64,000 nucleotides of DNA, taken from the NCBI GenBank assembly GCA_031841125.1, contig CM063113.1:55917211-55981210 (forward strand). The letters run 5' to 3'. The notes beneath the pieces were generated by a model, which did no database searches, was not told where the DNA came from, and worked only from the letters and a program-made list of their open reading frames with translations. Origin of the DNA: Acanthococcus lagerstroemiae (Eukaryota; Arthropoda; Insecta; Hemiptera; Eriococcidae). Shown here piece by piece: positions 10,900 to 23,927 of the stretch. The position numbers and the translations under genes were made by a program. Position 1 is the stretch's first letter. Each line of letters opens with the position of its first letter.

Positions 10900-12000
10900 T
10901 CAGCTTCATCAATTGTTATGTAATATCATTGGCATGCTGGATACTAACAGCGCAAAAGAGGAAAATTTGGCGTTTCAGAAGTGTGAGTATCAAGACACCA
11001 AGCATACATGGAATATCAAGCATCCTATAATAAAGTCATTAAACATGAATTACATCAACAATTCTCTATCTTCATACGTTAATATGATACAGTATACCAA
11101 ACCAACGACTAAAAACATTTTGACAGACATTATTAACAGACTTCATCCAGTTGATTATGAGTAGTAACGTGTATCGGATAACGCTACAGAAAACAGAAGC
11201 TTAATTAGGAAAATGGGTGTAAATACGTAAAACCTGTCAATTTATTAGGTACCTAAATAACGTAGGTATTTAATTTTGGATTCGTTCAGAATACTCCAGT
11301 AAGAGGAAACCTGACTATTCAGCGATGACCTTAAGGAATTCAGCATCCACGTAATCTGTTACTAATTGTAAAATGTTTACTCATTAGGTAAGTGTTGTCC
11401 ACACTGTAGCTTTCATTTTAATGTAACTTTGTTTTCTGACAAGCCTGTATCCGGCCAAGTTACTTTCAATTAAATATTCACAAAACTTTTCCTCGTTTTC
11501 TCAAGGCAAACAGTCTATAATAAATTATTAAAAAATTTCTAGAAAGTTTAAAAAAAAATGCTTCTTCACTCTTTTTACCTTTTAATTAAATATCCACAAA
11601 TTTTTCTTCTTGTATAAAGCTTGTTAGCAGTACTAAATTATCAAAGAGTAAAATGGTCTGCATTATAGTATATTACATCTAACCACAATACATGTTATAT
11701 TCTTGACGTTTGCATCAATTTCACTTGAAACCAACGTTTTGGGTGTTATTCTGCCATCAGTGACTTAGTTACTGAAGCAAAAGTCTATCTACAACACACG
11801 CTATATTAGTAGAAGTCTGGTAGACAAATCCCTGTTGTTAAGTTCTGTTTAGTTCGTAATTAATGTGAAAGTGTTTCGCTATAAAAGTTCGTGATTGTTA
11901 TCCTCTCTTTATTTTTGATGATTCCCATTCGTTGTTAGTTGGTTTGCTGTCATGTTCATGATCATCTGAGTTTTTTTTTGTTTTTTTTTTTAATGTTATT
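10900..12000. other. unrecognised AT-rich DNA
   Basis: Only short frames without recognisable domains, for example the 83-codon frame 10913-11164, which starts with TTG and has no supporting features. No repeat or RNA gene recognised. Confidence 0.4.
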
Positions 12001-12002
12001 CG

Positions 12003-12180
12003 TCATCAGGGACGTACTAGAGTTAAAAAAAAAAAGAGCTTTTGATTTGTTAGATTTTTCCAACTCTACCCTGAAATTTCCCAACCTCGACTGACTGAAA
12101 TAGTAAATTTTCCCAACTGCTGAGTAAAAAATTTCCTACATGGTGGGGAAGCCCCCTCCTCCATCAGTACGTCCATGTTC
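12003..12180 (+). repeat. G-rich repeat family, copy 2
   Basis: Starts AGGGACGTACTAGAG followed by an A-run, then blocks matching the 17-kb copy (TTTGTTAGATTTTTCCAAC, TAAATTTTCCCAACTGCTGA). It ends near the inverted word AGTACGTCC. The end words GGACGTACT point inward from both sides, suggesting short terminal inverted repeats. Confidence 0.6.
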
Positions 12181-15100
12181 GTTATCTTTAAGATTTTGTG
12201 ATTTCTTGCACTGTTCCATTCATATGGGATAGCACCAAAAAACGTTCAAACAAAAATAAGCTGCTTCCAAATGGTATTGGTATAAACTTCAAGAATAACT
12301 TATTTCTCATGTACCCTACACCTTAAGACCAACTGTAGATACAACACATGCATACTACGGCCTCATCAAGTTCCATTTTGGACATATTTTTGTATGTAAT
12401 CCATCCATTTACCTTAAAGGGTAGCATTGAATCGTCTACAAGGAACAAATATTCCCAAAACACATTCATTTTTAATTATTCTACAGCAACACTTGACCTC
12501 TTTAATTACGTATAGACCATTTCATACATCGTTGAATTTAAAACGTCACGCACACAGCTAGAAATACAGTGCCGAAAACGAAGAAATGCTATAGGTGCTT
12601 TCGGCAAGGTAGAACAACAAAAGCGTGTAGGAAAAAAATGCTCGCAATAAGACGTTACATCTGACAGAGCATTTGTTACTTGTTGCTACGGCACCCTTCC
12701 GAAGATTTACTGTTAGCGAAGGAACTTTAGGAAATAGGTTATCGCAACAAGTTTTCCTGAGTATTTACTGTTAAGAAATGAAATAAAGGAAATGCCACGT
12801 TTAGCTTACCATTATAAATGATGATAAAAACCGAAATGATATCGCACGCAGGCTTTATGATGAAAATGTTGTGAGTCGGGCGAATGGGATTTAATACCAA
12901 CCCACCTTATAGTATCCAAACGCCATTTTAATTAAATCTTCTTCCAAACACAAAGTAGGAAAATTAATTAAATTTTCTGTTAAATCTTTTAATTAATTAA
13001 CTCAAACCTATCTATCCGATGTTGGACGAATTAATACTACCACTCTTTTTTCATTTTTCCATCTCTTCAATGCGACGACACACTGATGCCGTTTGAAATG
13101 TTTTGAATTTTAAAAAATATTAAAACTCGATGCTTGGTGATGCCTGTCTAGAACATCTTTAGAAGAGCTTCTTATACACTAAAAAGTAAGTTTGAAGGTC
13201 AAATCGTCAATACGCCTCAAAATTAAAAAGTATTCTTAAAAGCTGTGATTTTCATTTTATATTATTTGAATAACAACAGAGTCTCATCAAATGGAGAGTG
13301 GACATAAATATTTAACAAGTTTCATATAAGCTCAGTTATAGCTCAATAGGCAGTATAGGCGCGTCCAGTAAAACCGCTGGAAATGGCACAGTCCAATAAA
13401 ACCTCTCCCACCACCCATTACCAAACATACTGCACTGCTGTTAAACAAGACGTGACTGAAAAACGTGACTGCCGGACTTCAAAATCCCACTTTGCCTAAC
13501 TAAGATAGCAAACCAACAGATCAATCAACATGTCACTGCAAGTTTCATGTTATGAAAGCTCTCAATCATATTCAGAAATAAAGGCAAATTCGAGTAAGTA
13601 TATAAATGCGGAATTTACTGCTGGAATAACAACGTAATGTACTATTAAAATGTTTAATCCAGAAACCCCATGTCCCATCTTATTTTTCTATCTCATCGCA
13701 AGGCCCAAGTTTCCTCTCAGAGTCTTCATGTTTCAAGCGTAAACAAAAGTCTAGGAAGCGGAGGCTTCCATTATACTGAAACTGATAAATCAACTTAATG
13801 AACTATGAAAGCGGAATCATGAAATAAACGCATCCGATGCTACAGGAAAAAGCCTTACTCGAGCAAAACAAAATAAATAAATAAAACAGAAAAGGGAATA
13901 GAGACTGGAGGTTCGCAAAAACTTAATCCCACAAATTCTGCTTTGATGTTTCAGCAAAAACGAGTTGAGACCGCTTCGTCTTCCCTTCGTTTATTGATGC
14001 GCGCATTTACAGTGTTTTATAAATGGTCAAAGCAGATAAGTAAGTATACACCTTCAAAGGACCACAATAAACAATCCCAATACAATAGAACATTAAAATA
14101 GCTCCCATCCCAAATGTAGAGCTACAAATTTTTCACACACTGATAAATATAGTAAAAACAAAGCAAAGTCATCTACTAGAGAAGAAAAACAGAAGAGAGA
14201 AGAAACTTAAATGAAGAATGACAGAACGGCTAATAATGGTGTTTTCAAAATCAATCTCGAGAAAGTTTTAATTAATAGTTGACAAATCTGGCAAATTTTC
14301 ATCCGCAGCTATAATGATTACCCCAGAGAAATAATCCAACCTATTTTTCTTTATGAAAGGTAAGCATAGGTTTGTCAAACGCATAAGAAAACATTTCATG
14401 TAAGTTAAACTCCACATCCAGACGTTTAAATGTGCTTGAAAGCAAAAGGTAACCATGAAAACAAATGCAAATTGAGCTTCGCTGTATCACTCTCACTGTT
14501 CTGCATACATTATCTACCTTTAGAAAATTCAATACAGATTTCCTTATTGATATAACTTCCAACACAGCAATATGGAAATTTATCAAACCCAACAGTGGAC
14601 ACAAAAAAAAACTTTATAAAAAGTTTGCGTTCGAGAGGAAGAAGAAAAAGTTACAGAAAAAGAAGTGAAACTTGAAGCCAAACAGGGGGAAAATCTACGA
14701 CTAAAAACGAATCCCATCATATTATCATACAAAGCACAACACCTGCATGCTAAACACAGCGCAACAGCCTTTTCTTACCTATACTTCACACTTACACCAC
14801 TGGCGCTCATATGCGCTTCACAGCCACCAAATACCATGCGTTGCCGTACACTAACAATAACTGAGTAAATCAAATAATATTATGAGTCTGTTCTTCTCAA
14901 ACAACCTTTTAAACCTCATCAATACATCACAGTTTCTCACATTCATTATTCAGCAGTAAATATAATGTATTGTAATTTAACAACGTTACCTTCATTTCAA
15001 AAATACTCTCATTTCCGCTGATAAGTGACAGCGCATATTTGCATATTTTTCTTTTCTTCCCTCAACATTATTATTATTTCACTTTCCGCGTGTAAGAAAT

Positions 15101-17220
15101 TTGTTTTTGAAAGAAAATATGGAAATGCATGCTTTTGTTGACTGTTGAATGCACCAACTGTTTGTTACTAGAAGAGTAACACACATAAATTACATAAATA
15201 TCAAGACAAGGTGACCAATAGATTAGAGAACAGATGATGTTATATTTCTGAATTCTGGGATGTGATATGAATCTCCTTTTATGAGCGCTTTTGTACATCT
15301 TTGCAGTTTGATACACAACTATCCAATTATATCAGAGATATATTTAGTACAAAGAAACCACTTAGGTACTTACTGAAATCGATTCTAAAAGGCATATATA
15401 CAAAAGGTAGTGGTCCAGTCATTGATAAACTGTTCCGTGGAAGCTGAAGTAATCAAATTTGCAATAATTTCCAAACCCGCAATATCATATCAGAAAGGCT
15501 GGCATGATAGAACGATTAAATGGAGGACTGTATTTTAAAATTCATTTTACCTGCAGGCGCAACTCCTTATTTGCTGAGAATTCATATGTGAAATGGAATT
15601 TTGATTTAGCATGAGCGGATGAGGTTACTATATAATACCGCAATGCATTTTTTCACTTCACAGTTCTTACACTCCACATAACTAAATTTAAAATCAGGGA
15701 ATTAATCAAAGACTATAACCGCGCACAGTATGTTGCATTTTCACATTAAATGTACTCGGAACAAATCGCACTACAAAGTACAAACTGCCATAGGTATTCT
15801 TGATTCATTATTTTAGATTTAGACGGAATAATCCAAACCATGGAACTATCCACAGGTGCTCACTGGATGACGTTAGGCGTTTTTCTGCTTATCAGTAGGA
15901 CCAGCTTGTTGGAAAATTGACAGGAAGAAAGTACCTTAAGTCTTTGGATTTCAATTAAAATGTAGTTTTTTTCATTCGGACATTGTATTTGGATGATTAC
16001 ACTACTGAACAAAATGAAATTTTTTGTTTGCACAACGCATTTGAGGAGGTGATTCTTGAGTACTTTTCAACGCTGAATACAGTGCCGTCGGCCGTTTTTC
16101 TCTATTACGTCTAGTTTTTCTGATCAAATAAAACTATAAAAAATTCAACTAAATGTGTTCAAAAAGAGGTTTAGGAACTGAATGTGGTCATACTGATTCG
16201 TGTTGTTGTGTGTTGCGGTCGTGTGTAGTGGTGTGTATTTCGTCTGTTCGTTTTCGGTATTGTGATCTGATAACACTGATAATATCAGTCAGTGGTACCG
16301 CTTATTCCAATGCAAAAACAAAATGGAAACGAATTTCAGTCGTTCAGAACTCCGAATTGTGACGTGATAGAGAAAAATGGGTCGCAGTATCGTGTTCAGC
16401 GTTAAAAAGTACCTCAGAATCACTTGTCGAAATGCATTGTGCAAAATAGTTGTTCAGTAGTGTTATCACTACACAACAATATTATTGGAGATTGGACGCT
16501 GTTAAGTGCAAAGGAACCAACTAACATTATTTGTAAACAAAATGAGTTCTTATTAGTATTGTTGGAACGAGCCTAAAAAATAGAATTTTTCTGTTTAAAT
16601 GCTTTCTAGATCTACATTTTTCGAAAAAGTTATGTAATTTTCAGCGCATAGCAGGTATTTATCAGGTCAGTCACGACTGCAGCTGATGAAAAACCACAAT
16701 GATATGGTTCACAAAGATCCGTCTCTAGTCTATTTTCAAGAGAATGTGGGACATTATCTTAGATTCACTGTCCTGATTTTAGTTGGGGATGTATTTTTTG
16801 AGGTGTTTCTGAATGTGGATTCATATTTTTGCTTTCACCCCTTACAGTACTTATAACGAGCCTTTACGCTTTACGCATGGTAAGCCGTTTTAATGTTCGG
16901 CGATAAGAAGTTTTAGTCAGAGGTGCTAATTGAAGGCATGCATTCATTCTTGCTTTTTTGTTTCTGGAAAGAATGGAGTAAGTATTTTTGTCATTGGGCC
17001 TATTCAAAATGTGAATGAATGACATTCTTCTGCTCGTCCATCACATCAGCGCGATGAACCGAATGAAAACTTGACAGTAAAGTACCTTAGATCCGGATAT
17101 TTCAATAAAAATAAGATCTCATCAAATTCATCTTCGAGATTTGTATATATACTGTGGGAAGTCTATCAATGCGTTTTATAAGTTGTACGGCTGTTCCAAG
17201 AAACCCCAGTAGCAGAAGCG
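12181..17220. other. long unrecognised AT-rich stretch
   Basis: I see no gene, RNA or transposable element with enough support. Features noted: TTAATTAA-rich words at 12900-13020, a tRNA box-A-like word at 13345 without a proper partner, and GT-rich sequence at 16190-16260. The 80- to 90-codon frames on both strands lack recognisable domains. Introns or intergenic DNA of a host gene could lie here. Confidence 0.4.
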
Positions 17221-17224
17221 TACC

Positions 17225-17580
17225 GAAGAGTCTTTCCGGGGGGAGGGGGGGGATTATGAATGTCCCTCCTGACTCAATTCAGAATTCCCAAGTATTAAAG
17301 TTAAAAAAAAAAAAAAAAAAAAAAAACTTCTTTTGACCTGTTAGATTTTTCCAACTGACTCAACTCAAACTTCCCAAAAAGTATCAATGCAAAGAAGAAA
17401 ACCTTTCAACTTGTTGGGTTTTCCCAGCTTCTCAACTCAATTCCCAAGTATCAAAGTAAAAAATATCTTTCAACTTGTTGAATTTTCCCAACTCGCCTGA
17501 ATGAAACGGTAAATTTTCCCAACTGCTGAGTAAAGAATTCCAACTGGGGGGGGTGACCCCCCCTATCGGTAGGTCCCTGT
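17225..17580 (+). repeat. G-rich repeat family, copy 3 (longest)
   Basis: Contains a G-run at 17239-17250, a poly-A run of over twenty bases near 17303-17326, and three diverged repeats of CTTTTxACxTGTTxGATTTTCCCAACT. It then has the AACTGCTGAGTAAAGAATT block and a closing fold of G-run and C-run ending GGTAGGTCCCTG. It is longer than copies 1, 2 and 4 because the central block is multiplied. Confidence 0.65.
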
Positions 17581-19059
17581 CCAGTAGATACACGGTACTC
17601 CAAAATACGAGTTCCTCATCATTGCAGTAGAATGTAGTTACATAATTCCTATATCTACTTGTTATCTCGCTTACTTATTTATTTTTCTTTTCAGTAGGTA
17701 TTCAGTTTTCAACTAGTGGCATTGGTACTATAAATTTATTACGCATTCAAATGTAATTAAGAATTAACAAATGGTTTTGTTGATGCATTGTCGGATGCAG
17801 ATGCCCATCATTATAGTATCTTACCTATCTCTATGAAGTCAACTTCTTCATAACCTTCGTAAAAGCGTAGATTTTTCCATTATGTAGGTAGCTGCGCATC
17901 TTTTAAATCACGATAAGCTGACTTTTCCGTTACGTAATAAAAATAAAACTACAACTTCCGCCTACGTATTCCTAGATAGATATTTTTTAATATTCCACGA
18001 TTACTAAGAATCCCGAGGTCATAGTTTTATGAAGGAAAAAAAAATGTATTCTACCCTATTTATTTAGTTGAAATGTTTTCTCCCTCGAGAAATTGTGAAA
18101 ATTATTTTTTCAAATTATCGCTGTTAAATTCTAAACTAATGAGAAAGACCCCGAGCTACGGGATCTTCATTTACGCAAAATTCTTTTTCGCCTTTCGCGA
18201 ACTTGAAGTGAATCGGTTATCATAAACGTTAAGAAAAACCATTATTTTCCTAACCAAAAAAAAATCAAGAAAACTAATTAAAGTTGGGTTACATTTATTG
18301 TGTTTTTCTTACAAATACAGCGAATGCCGTACTGTGTTGAATATGAAAAAGTTATGAAAAGTGAAGTTAGAAAATGCGGCCCAAATTTCAGATTTATCCG
18401 GGTAAGCGAGGGACGAAAAAGTTTTCCCTTTAATAATTCACACCAGTTAATGAAACCTTTCTTAGGTTAATAATTTTTCCCGCGATCACATTTCCAATTT
18501 CGGCGCGTTTCTTTATGAGATTCTCTTAAAACGCAGAGTAAGCATGCAATCAAAATGGAAATTACGAATAAATTACAATTATTTGCCATAAATAAATGCC
18601 AAAAGCAATATGAACGAGATCGAAAATTTATTATGAAAAAGATGGAAACGCGGTATACAGTCAATTAACGCCAACAAAGAAAGCAACGGTGAAGTTGAAA
18701 AAATTCCCCTTTTGTAGTCCTAATCAAAGTTAATGACAGCTATTTGAACCTTTTTCTGCCGATGATTTAAATTTAAAACCATCGAAGGCAATTTTTTTCA
18801 GTCAGCTGTAAATGGGTTTGTCGTTATAGTTTAATTACAACCTCAGTAAATCCTATTTACTAGATGCTTTTACGAACTGACGCAATGTGCCACTTGAAAA
18901 CATGTCAAAACTGCATTTACTTATAGTAAAAAATAAAAAAATTTCGATAAATCACATCGCATCAATTATACACACTGAATTTCTAAATAAAATTGTCACT
19001 GAAATTTATTCTTTTCCATCATGGTGCAGAAAACTTGGCTTTCAAATTCAAGGACTACC

Positions 19060-19095
<36 letters not shown>

Positions 19096-19244
19096 CCGCC
19101 TAGGTATTAAATGGATCACTACTGTTGCCAAATCGAATACTCCCGTAATTAGTGATGTGGCAAATGAGAGCGCCAACAGGATAACAATTATTCTAATACA
19201 AAATTTCGACTTAATAGTGTTTTTTTTTGTGTTTTTTTTTTCCC
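17581..19244. other. unrecognised AT-rich DNA
   Basis: No supportable gene. A T-run of nearly thirty bases at 19063-19090 and a second T-rich stretch at 19219-19242 interrupt it. Confidence 0.4.
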
Positions 19245-19408
19245 CTACGTGGAAGAAGGTAGACTAAATCCGTCTTTCACCCTTCGTGATCAATATTATT
19301 GATGTGATAATCGTTATTTTTTCTTTCTACATGGAAGAAGGCAGACTAATAGTCCGTCTTTCACCCTTCGTGATCAATATTATTGATGTGACGTAGTTAT
19401 CAGCCCAA
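19245..19408. repeat. 82-bp tandem duplication with a palindrome
   Basis: Two near-identical units start at 19245 and 19327, each with ACxTGGAAGAAGGxAGACTA, CCGTCTTTCACCCTTCGTG and the palindrome ATCAATATTATTGAT. The only notable differences are small indels. Frames through it are not convincing. Confidence 0.8.
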
Positions 19409-21860
19409 ACAGCCAACTTGTGATGGAGCGGGAGGCCCATGGGAAGCTGACTATCAAAATAATGCTGAAAATTCGTTTACTCATATAATCTTGGGGGAGA
19501 GGGCTTTTAAAGGATTTAGGGACTCAACCTTCCTAAGCCATACTTATCTGTGTCTATGGATATAGTACTGATTTTAGCCTTGTGGCTTCATAACACACTC
19601 AGCTATAGCTTGAAGGAAAGAAATTGTAAAATAATAATGATCGGAATTGGTAATAAGAAGATATTACGTGCATATTGAATGATGATTCAGCGATGCTACG
19701 GTGGTATCATGCTTTGTACTCAGAGGAAAATAAACAATAAATATTGTACCCAGGGAGGTATTAAAGATATAGTTCATTATGTGTCTCAATTGATAAAGTA
19801 ATATTTTGTTGTAAGATATGACTCGCAGATTTGCCAACTTATATTAACAAAAATTCACGAAATTGCCCAGTAAGATTATTTTCCTATGTCCAAACAAAGA
19901 GATATTTGTCTCAGAATACTCTTCTGCCGATAGAATATCCACCAGATGGCAACCCTGGTGGCCCGTTTTGCCCAGATGGCATCAATATTAAGTACCAGCT
20001 TCCTCAACAAGATGGAACCTTCAGATGAAACTCAAGTTCGCTGATCTGCATTAGTGATGAGAGTGATAAAAATAAACAAAATGGCGATTCTGAATTTCTT
20101 TCTTTTCCTCATCATCGCAAGGTTCGCTTTCATCAAAAAGAAGCTATTTTCGACAATTTTACTGTCTGCTCTACAAATGTCTAGGTCCCAACTATCTGTA
20201 AAAGTGCAAGCTATATCACAAAATCTAAATGGAACGACGAACGCTGCCATTGCGTTAATGAGGACTATGAAAACTAATCCGCACGATTCTTATCAACAAA
20301 AACCGTCGAGTTGCTTTTCCGTAAACACAAAGGGAAGCTAATTTTGGAAATGAACATGAAGTGGAAATTCTGGATTTCATTTTCAAACGATTAGTATTCT
20401 GCAAACGTACACTTATAAGTATTCCGCGTTGTTTTTCCCGAATATCAAACACGTGAAACGGGGGGGGGGGGGAGGAAAAGAATCGCGCATAAAAGTATAA
20501 CGGAATAAAAAGAGCTGCAAACTTGATCATTCGCTTATCGTTGCCTACCGCTGGCAACGATGACAGTAAATAGTAGGAGCTTATGATATTTTTTTAGATC
20601 AAAGACATTATTTGTGATTGTATTAATACCCCCTTCTGACCTGTTTTATTAAATTTAAAAAAAAAATTAAAAATTAAAAAATACTGGCAAAGCAGCGCCA
20701 AGTTAACTTTATAAAAGAAATCAAAGTGAGTACTTAAGTATAAAACGATTTTCTGATAAGCACGTATGAAGTGTATCAAGTAAGTTTCTACACCTTCTTG
20801 AGCTCATATTTTATACCTATAGGGGATCAAATTAAAATAAAAAATATTAACAGAGCAAGTTACGTGAAAACTTTTCTGTTATGGAGTTTATTTCAAAGTG
20901 AAAAAAGAAACATTAGGTAGTCGATACGCTGAGACATTCTTGTATTCGAATTTCAGGGTCGATTTACGAGGAAAAGTAATATAGTTTGCAATATCTACCA
21001 CTAACTCAAGTATTTTTCTTTTCAATGGTTCATTTTCTTTCGCACAAATACAACTTGTCCGAATGCAATATTTGTTACGAAAGTTGGCAATTCATCGTTC
21101 TCGTGTATTTTTCCAGTAGATATACACAATCTTTTAACTAACGAGGGAGACTGAAAAGAGAAAAACAAATTCGAAAAGTACCTATTTCGAATGATTCAAG
21201 CAGCGCGGTAATAAGAAACCAATACAAATGGGCACGACGTTTCCCCTTTTAAAAAGCAAGGTGTTGAATTACACTACGAAGGAAGAAATTTGTGCTCATT
21301 TATACGCCGTTTTCACTTCCCAAAATAATAGAGGTATAGCTATAGTGTAATGGAAACGAAACACCTTGAAAATCTCTTTAATATCGTCGAATAGCTCGCG
21401 ACCTGCTAAATGAGCTGCCGGCGAGAATTAAAAACGGAAAACAGGACCGGAAATGTTTTGTCATTATCAAAACGGTGCCGGAAAATGAAAAGAAAAGAGA
21501 CTTTATTTTTAATTTGGGTTTTTGTTACTGAAAGGCCGAAAACGATTTAGGGAACGGTGCTCGCTGATTACGTAAAATAATTTTCATTAATTTTCGTCTC
21601 GCTGAAAAATGCTGGGAAAGACGACAGTTTTGTAGTTTATTTGTGAGTTTTCTTTTCCGATTGAATGAAATTCTTCGAGTAGAGAGTGTATATATGGACG
21701 TACATATTATAGTCAGTGTTAAGTTATGTGGCGGCATTATACCATGAACGTCACAAGATTTTCGAGAAAAGAATTCCACCAGAATTTTCTAGGAGAAAGA
21801 ACATGACTCTTTTACTAATGAGATGATGCATTTTTTGAAAACCTATGGGCTACCTCAGAC
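19409..21860. other. unrecognised DNA
   Basis: No gene supported. A G-run at 20460-20473 and short frames on both strands (20032-20557) without known domains are the only notable items. From about 21400 the CpG content rises. Confidence 0.4.
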
Positions 21861-21975
21861 AGAGCTCATGGGGTTCCACTTTTGTATACAGATCGTCCTT
21901 GGAAGATGGGTGGAGAGAAGATATTACAGCAAAATTCAAGAGAATATTGTGATTTTCTTAAAAAGAGACCATGTA

Positions 21976-22332
21976 CAGTAGACTCCCGATTATCCACCAT
22001 CGGTTCATCCACCCTCCGAATTTCCGTTTCGAATTTATCCGCCGGCCCTTCCGGGTTATCCACCTAACTGAGGGCGGATAATCTGAAGTCTTACTAAAAT
22101 CACAACTTCAGTCCTTATCACAGCTGACGATGATGATGATGATGAACTGGTAGGAGAAGTGTCAGTACATATAGATTATGATGACGGTTTTTCAGCGCTG
22201 GAAAAGTTGCTGGAGTTTGAAGAACAGCGAGAAATCACTGCTCAAGACATCATGAAATTCAGAAAGTGGAGAGATTATGCCCCTGGAGAGCGGCTAATTA
22301 TGAAGAAGCAAACAAAAATTAGATTTTTTTAA
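21976..22332 (+). pseudogene. pogo/Tigger transposon relic with transposase C-terminus
   Basis: After TA at 21974-21975 the sequence opens with CAGTAGACTCCCGATTATCC, the terminal repeat style of pogo/Tigger elements. An inverted partner (GGATAATCTGAAGTCTTACT) lies only ~100 bases on, so the two ends may have been brought together by deletion. An open frame from 22087 to the stop at 22330-22332 gives an acidic stretch, then LEKLLEFEEQ, an FRKWRDYAPGERL block and a terminal KKQTKIRFF. That is the typical tail of Tigger/CENP-B-like DDE transposases (basic peptide ending in two Phe). The N-terminal DNA-binding and catalytic parts are missing. A (GAT)n run encodes the Asp string. Confidence 0.7.
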
Positions 22333-22600
22333 ACGACTTTTTCAGTACTGTTTTTTCCTCTTCATTGACCGAAGAAGACAAAATTACCGTTTCCTCTTTT
22401 TTTGTAGGTACATATAGATTTTTTTTGTATATAATAACTTATTACCTAACGTACCTGATTCAATAAAATTTGTTTTCCCCATTGCTCAATATTTTTATTT
22501 TTAGTGTTATTTTTTTATCTAGCTTGAGTTGCCTTTCCATATTTTTTTAGGTTTCTTCTTTATGTTTCTTGCTGATTAGAAGGCTGTTCGTTTTTTGAGG
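22333..22600. other. T-rich DNA between Tigger relic and RT fragment
   Basis: T-rich, AATAAA-containing sequence (22460-22468) that could be the 3' end of the Tigger unit. No frame or repeat recognised. Confidence 0.4.
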
Positions 22601-22774
22601 GTTTATTTCTAATGCCAATTTTATTTTAGCGTGTTATTTATTGATTTAATGATGGCATTTATTGGTATAATTTCATCTAAATTTTGAATACCAGCTATTA
22701 ATAAGAGATCATCTGCATAACTGAGGAGTTCCATATTTTCTCCGTTAAGGTCGCATTCATTGTGCACTTTTGCC
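22601..22774 (-). pseudogene. Jockey-like LINE RT fragment, catalytic part
   Basis: On the minus strand the frame running from 22774 down to the stop near 22621 holds LLSYADDLLLIA, the RT catalytic box with both Asp residues, followed by an 'IIKSINNTLK' helix typical of the segment after motif C. It is the continuation of the fragment at 23744-23927. The two parts are separated by a 969-bp insertion and join in the same frame once the insertion and one copy of its 8-bp duplication are discounted. Confidence 0.85.
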
Positions 22775-23743
22775 GGGCGCATGTACACTGCACACACTGG
22801 GTAGTCAGGTAAAGAAAACGAAATGTAAATTGCACACACAAAGAAATAAATTTTCAGATTGAAAAATTGTAAATTGCACACAGTTGCAAAAATCAGATTA
22901 AGCATTGAAATTGTAAATTGCACACATAAAGAAATAAAATTAGAGATCGGAAAAAGTGTGAATTGCATTCCCATACGAGATCGGCGCATCCATATTTCTG
23001 GGAAGAAGGCTCCAAATCTCAAACACTAGAGCTACAGAACTCTAGAAATACATTTTGAAATAATATGCAAACATATCCGTAGTATGCGTTACTTTTCGAC
23101 GAGAGGAAGGGAGGGATTTGGAGGGAAATTAAATTTCCTGGGATGACTAACCTCTCAATTCCGCTGAGTTCTCCATTACTAAACAATAAAGCTTTCAACT
23201 TCGAAATATCCACACCTATACCTTTGAAATATCCATATCTACACATATTATGCTTCTGAAATATCCACATCTATGTATTCTGCAGTTTATAAGAAAGAGG
23301 GGTAATTTGAACATTTTGAAATACATTTAGACCACAGATCATTGTTTTTCCATTGGGGAAAGGGAAACATGAGACAGTATGTAAGAATGGTCTTTCAAAC
23401 AAGATCTTAAAATAGTTCTACAAAGTCTGTAGTAACTTACCAGAAAGTATAAGCAGCAGGCATTATAACTACAGAGACATCCATACGCTAAAGAAGATAA
23501 GAGGACATCGCCGTTCTCGTCAACATGATAAATGAAAATGACTTATGACTTTTTCTCATACTGTGTGCAATTTACAATTCATGTTTTGCTGCCAACCTTT
23601 TATATTTGTAAGTATGTGCAATTCACACTTTCGTTGTATACCTCCGTCTTTTCACAGTGCGTGCAATTTACAATTTTCACATGTGGTTTACAGAGGAGGA
23701 AGAAACCCCTCCGCTGGAAAGTGTGTGCAGTTTACTTTCTCCC
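22775..23743. mobile_element. 969-bp non-autonomous DNA transposon with 8-bp TSD
   Basis: CTTTTGCC occurs directly at both borders (22767-22774 and 23744-23751). Reading inward, the two ends are 24-base inverted repeats matching at 20 positions, both ending in ACTGCACACACT. Copies of GTAAATTGCACACA point one way near the left end (22812-22960) and the other way near the right end (23565-23740), giving symmetrical subterminal arrays. A short tandem of TGAAATATCCACATCTA lies inside (23200-23275). Short frames inside have no transposase motif. The GGG start and 8-bp duplication do not decide the superfamily: Merlin-, P- or hAT-like are possible. Confidence 0.9.
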
Positions 23744-23927
23744 CTTTTGCCATTGCAATATTAAAGACTGTTGGTGATAGAGTCGACCCCGGAGTACCCC
23801 TGCTTTTAGTACCTATTTGTAGATATATTACTTTTTCATCTTTGCAGAATCTTACTTCCCTATCTTGTAAAAAGTTTTTAGTCAACTTTCTAAGGATGCG
23901 AGGGGATATCAGACGGGCTAGCAAGAT
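23744..23927 (-). pseudogene. Jockey-like LINE RT fragment, upstream part
   Basis: The minus frame starting at the SINE tail near 23927 reads a worn 'RILRKLTKNFLQDREV' block and then SRGTPGSTLSPTVFNIAM. The latter is the RT motif with the Gly-Thr-Pro-(Gln)-Gly-Ser signature and one residue missing. The open frame then runs on into the inserted element and loses sense. The 5' side is cut by a SINE, and no further RT sequence appears beyond 24389. Confidence 0.8.

Noticed and set aside
13340..13500. tRNA-like TAGCTCAATAGGCAG followed by GACTTCAAAATCCC
   Set aside because: The box-B-like word is about 130 bases away and imperfect. No cloverleaf can be drawn.
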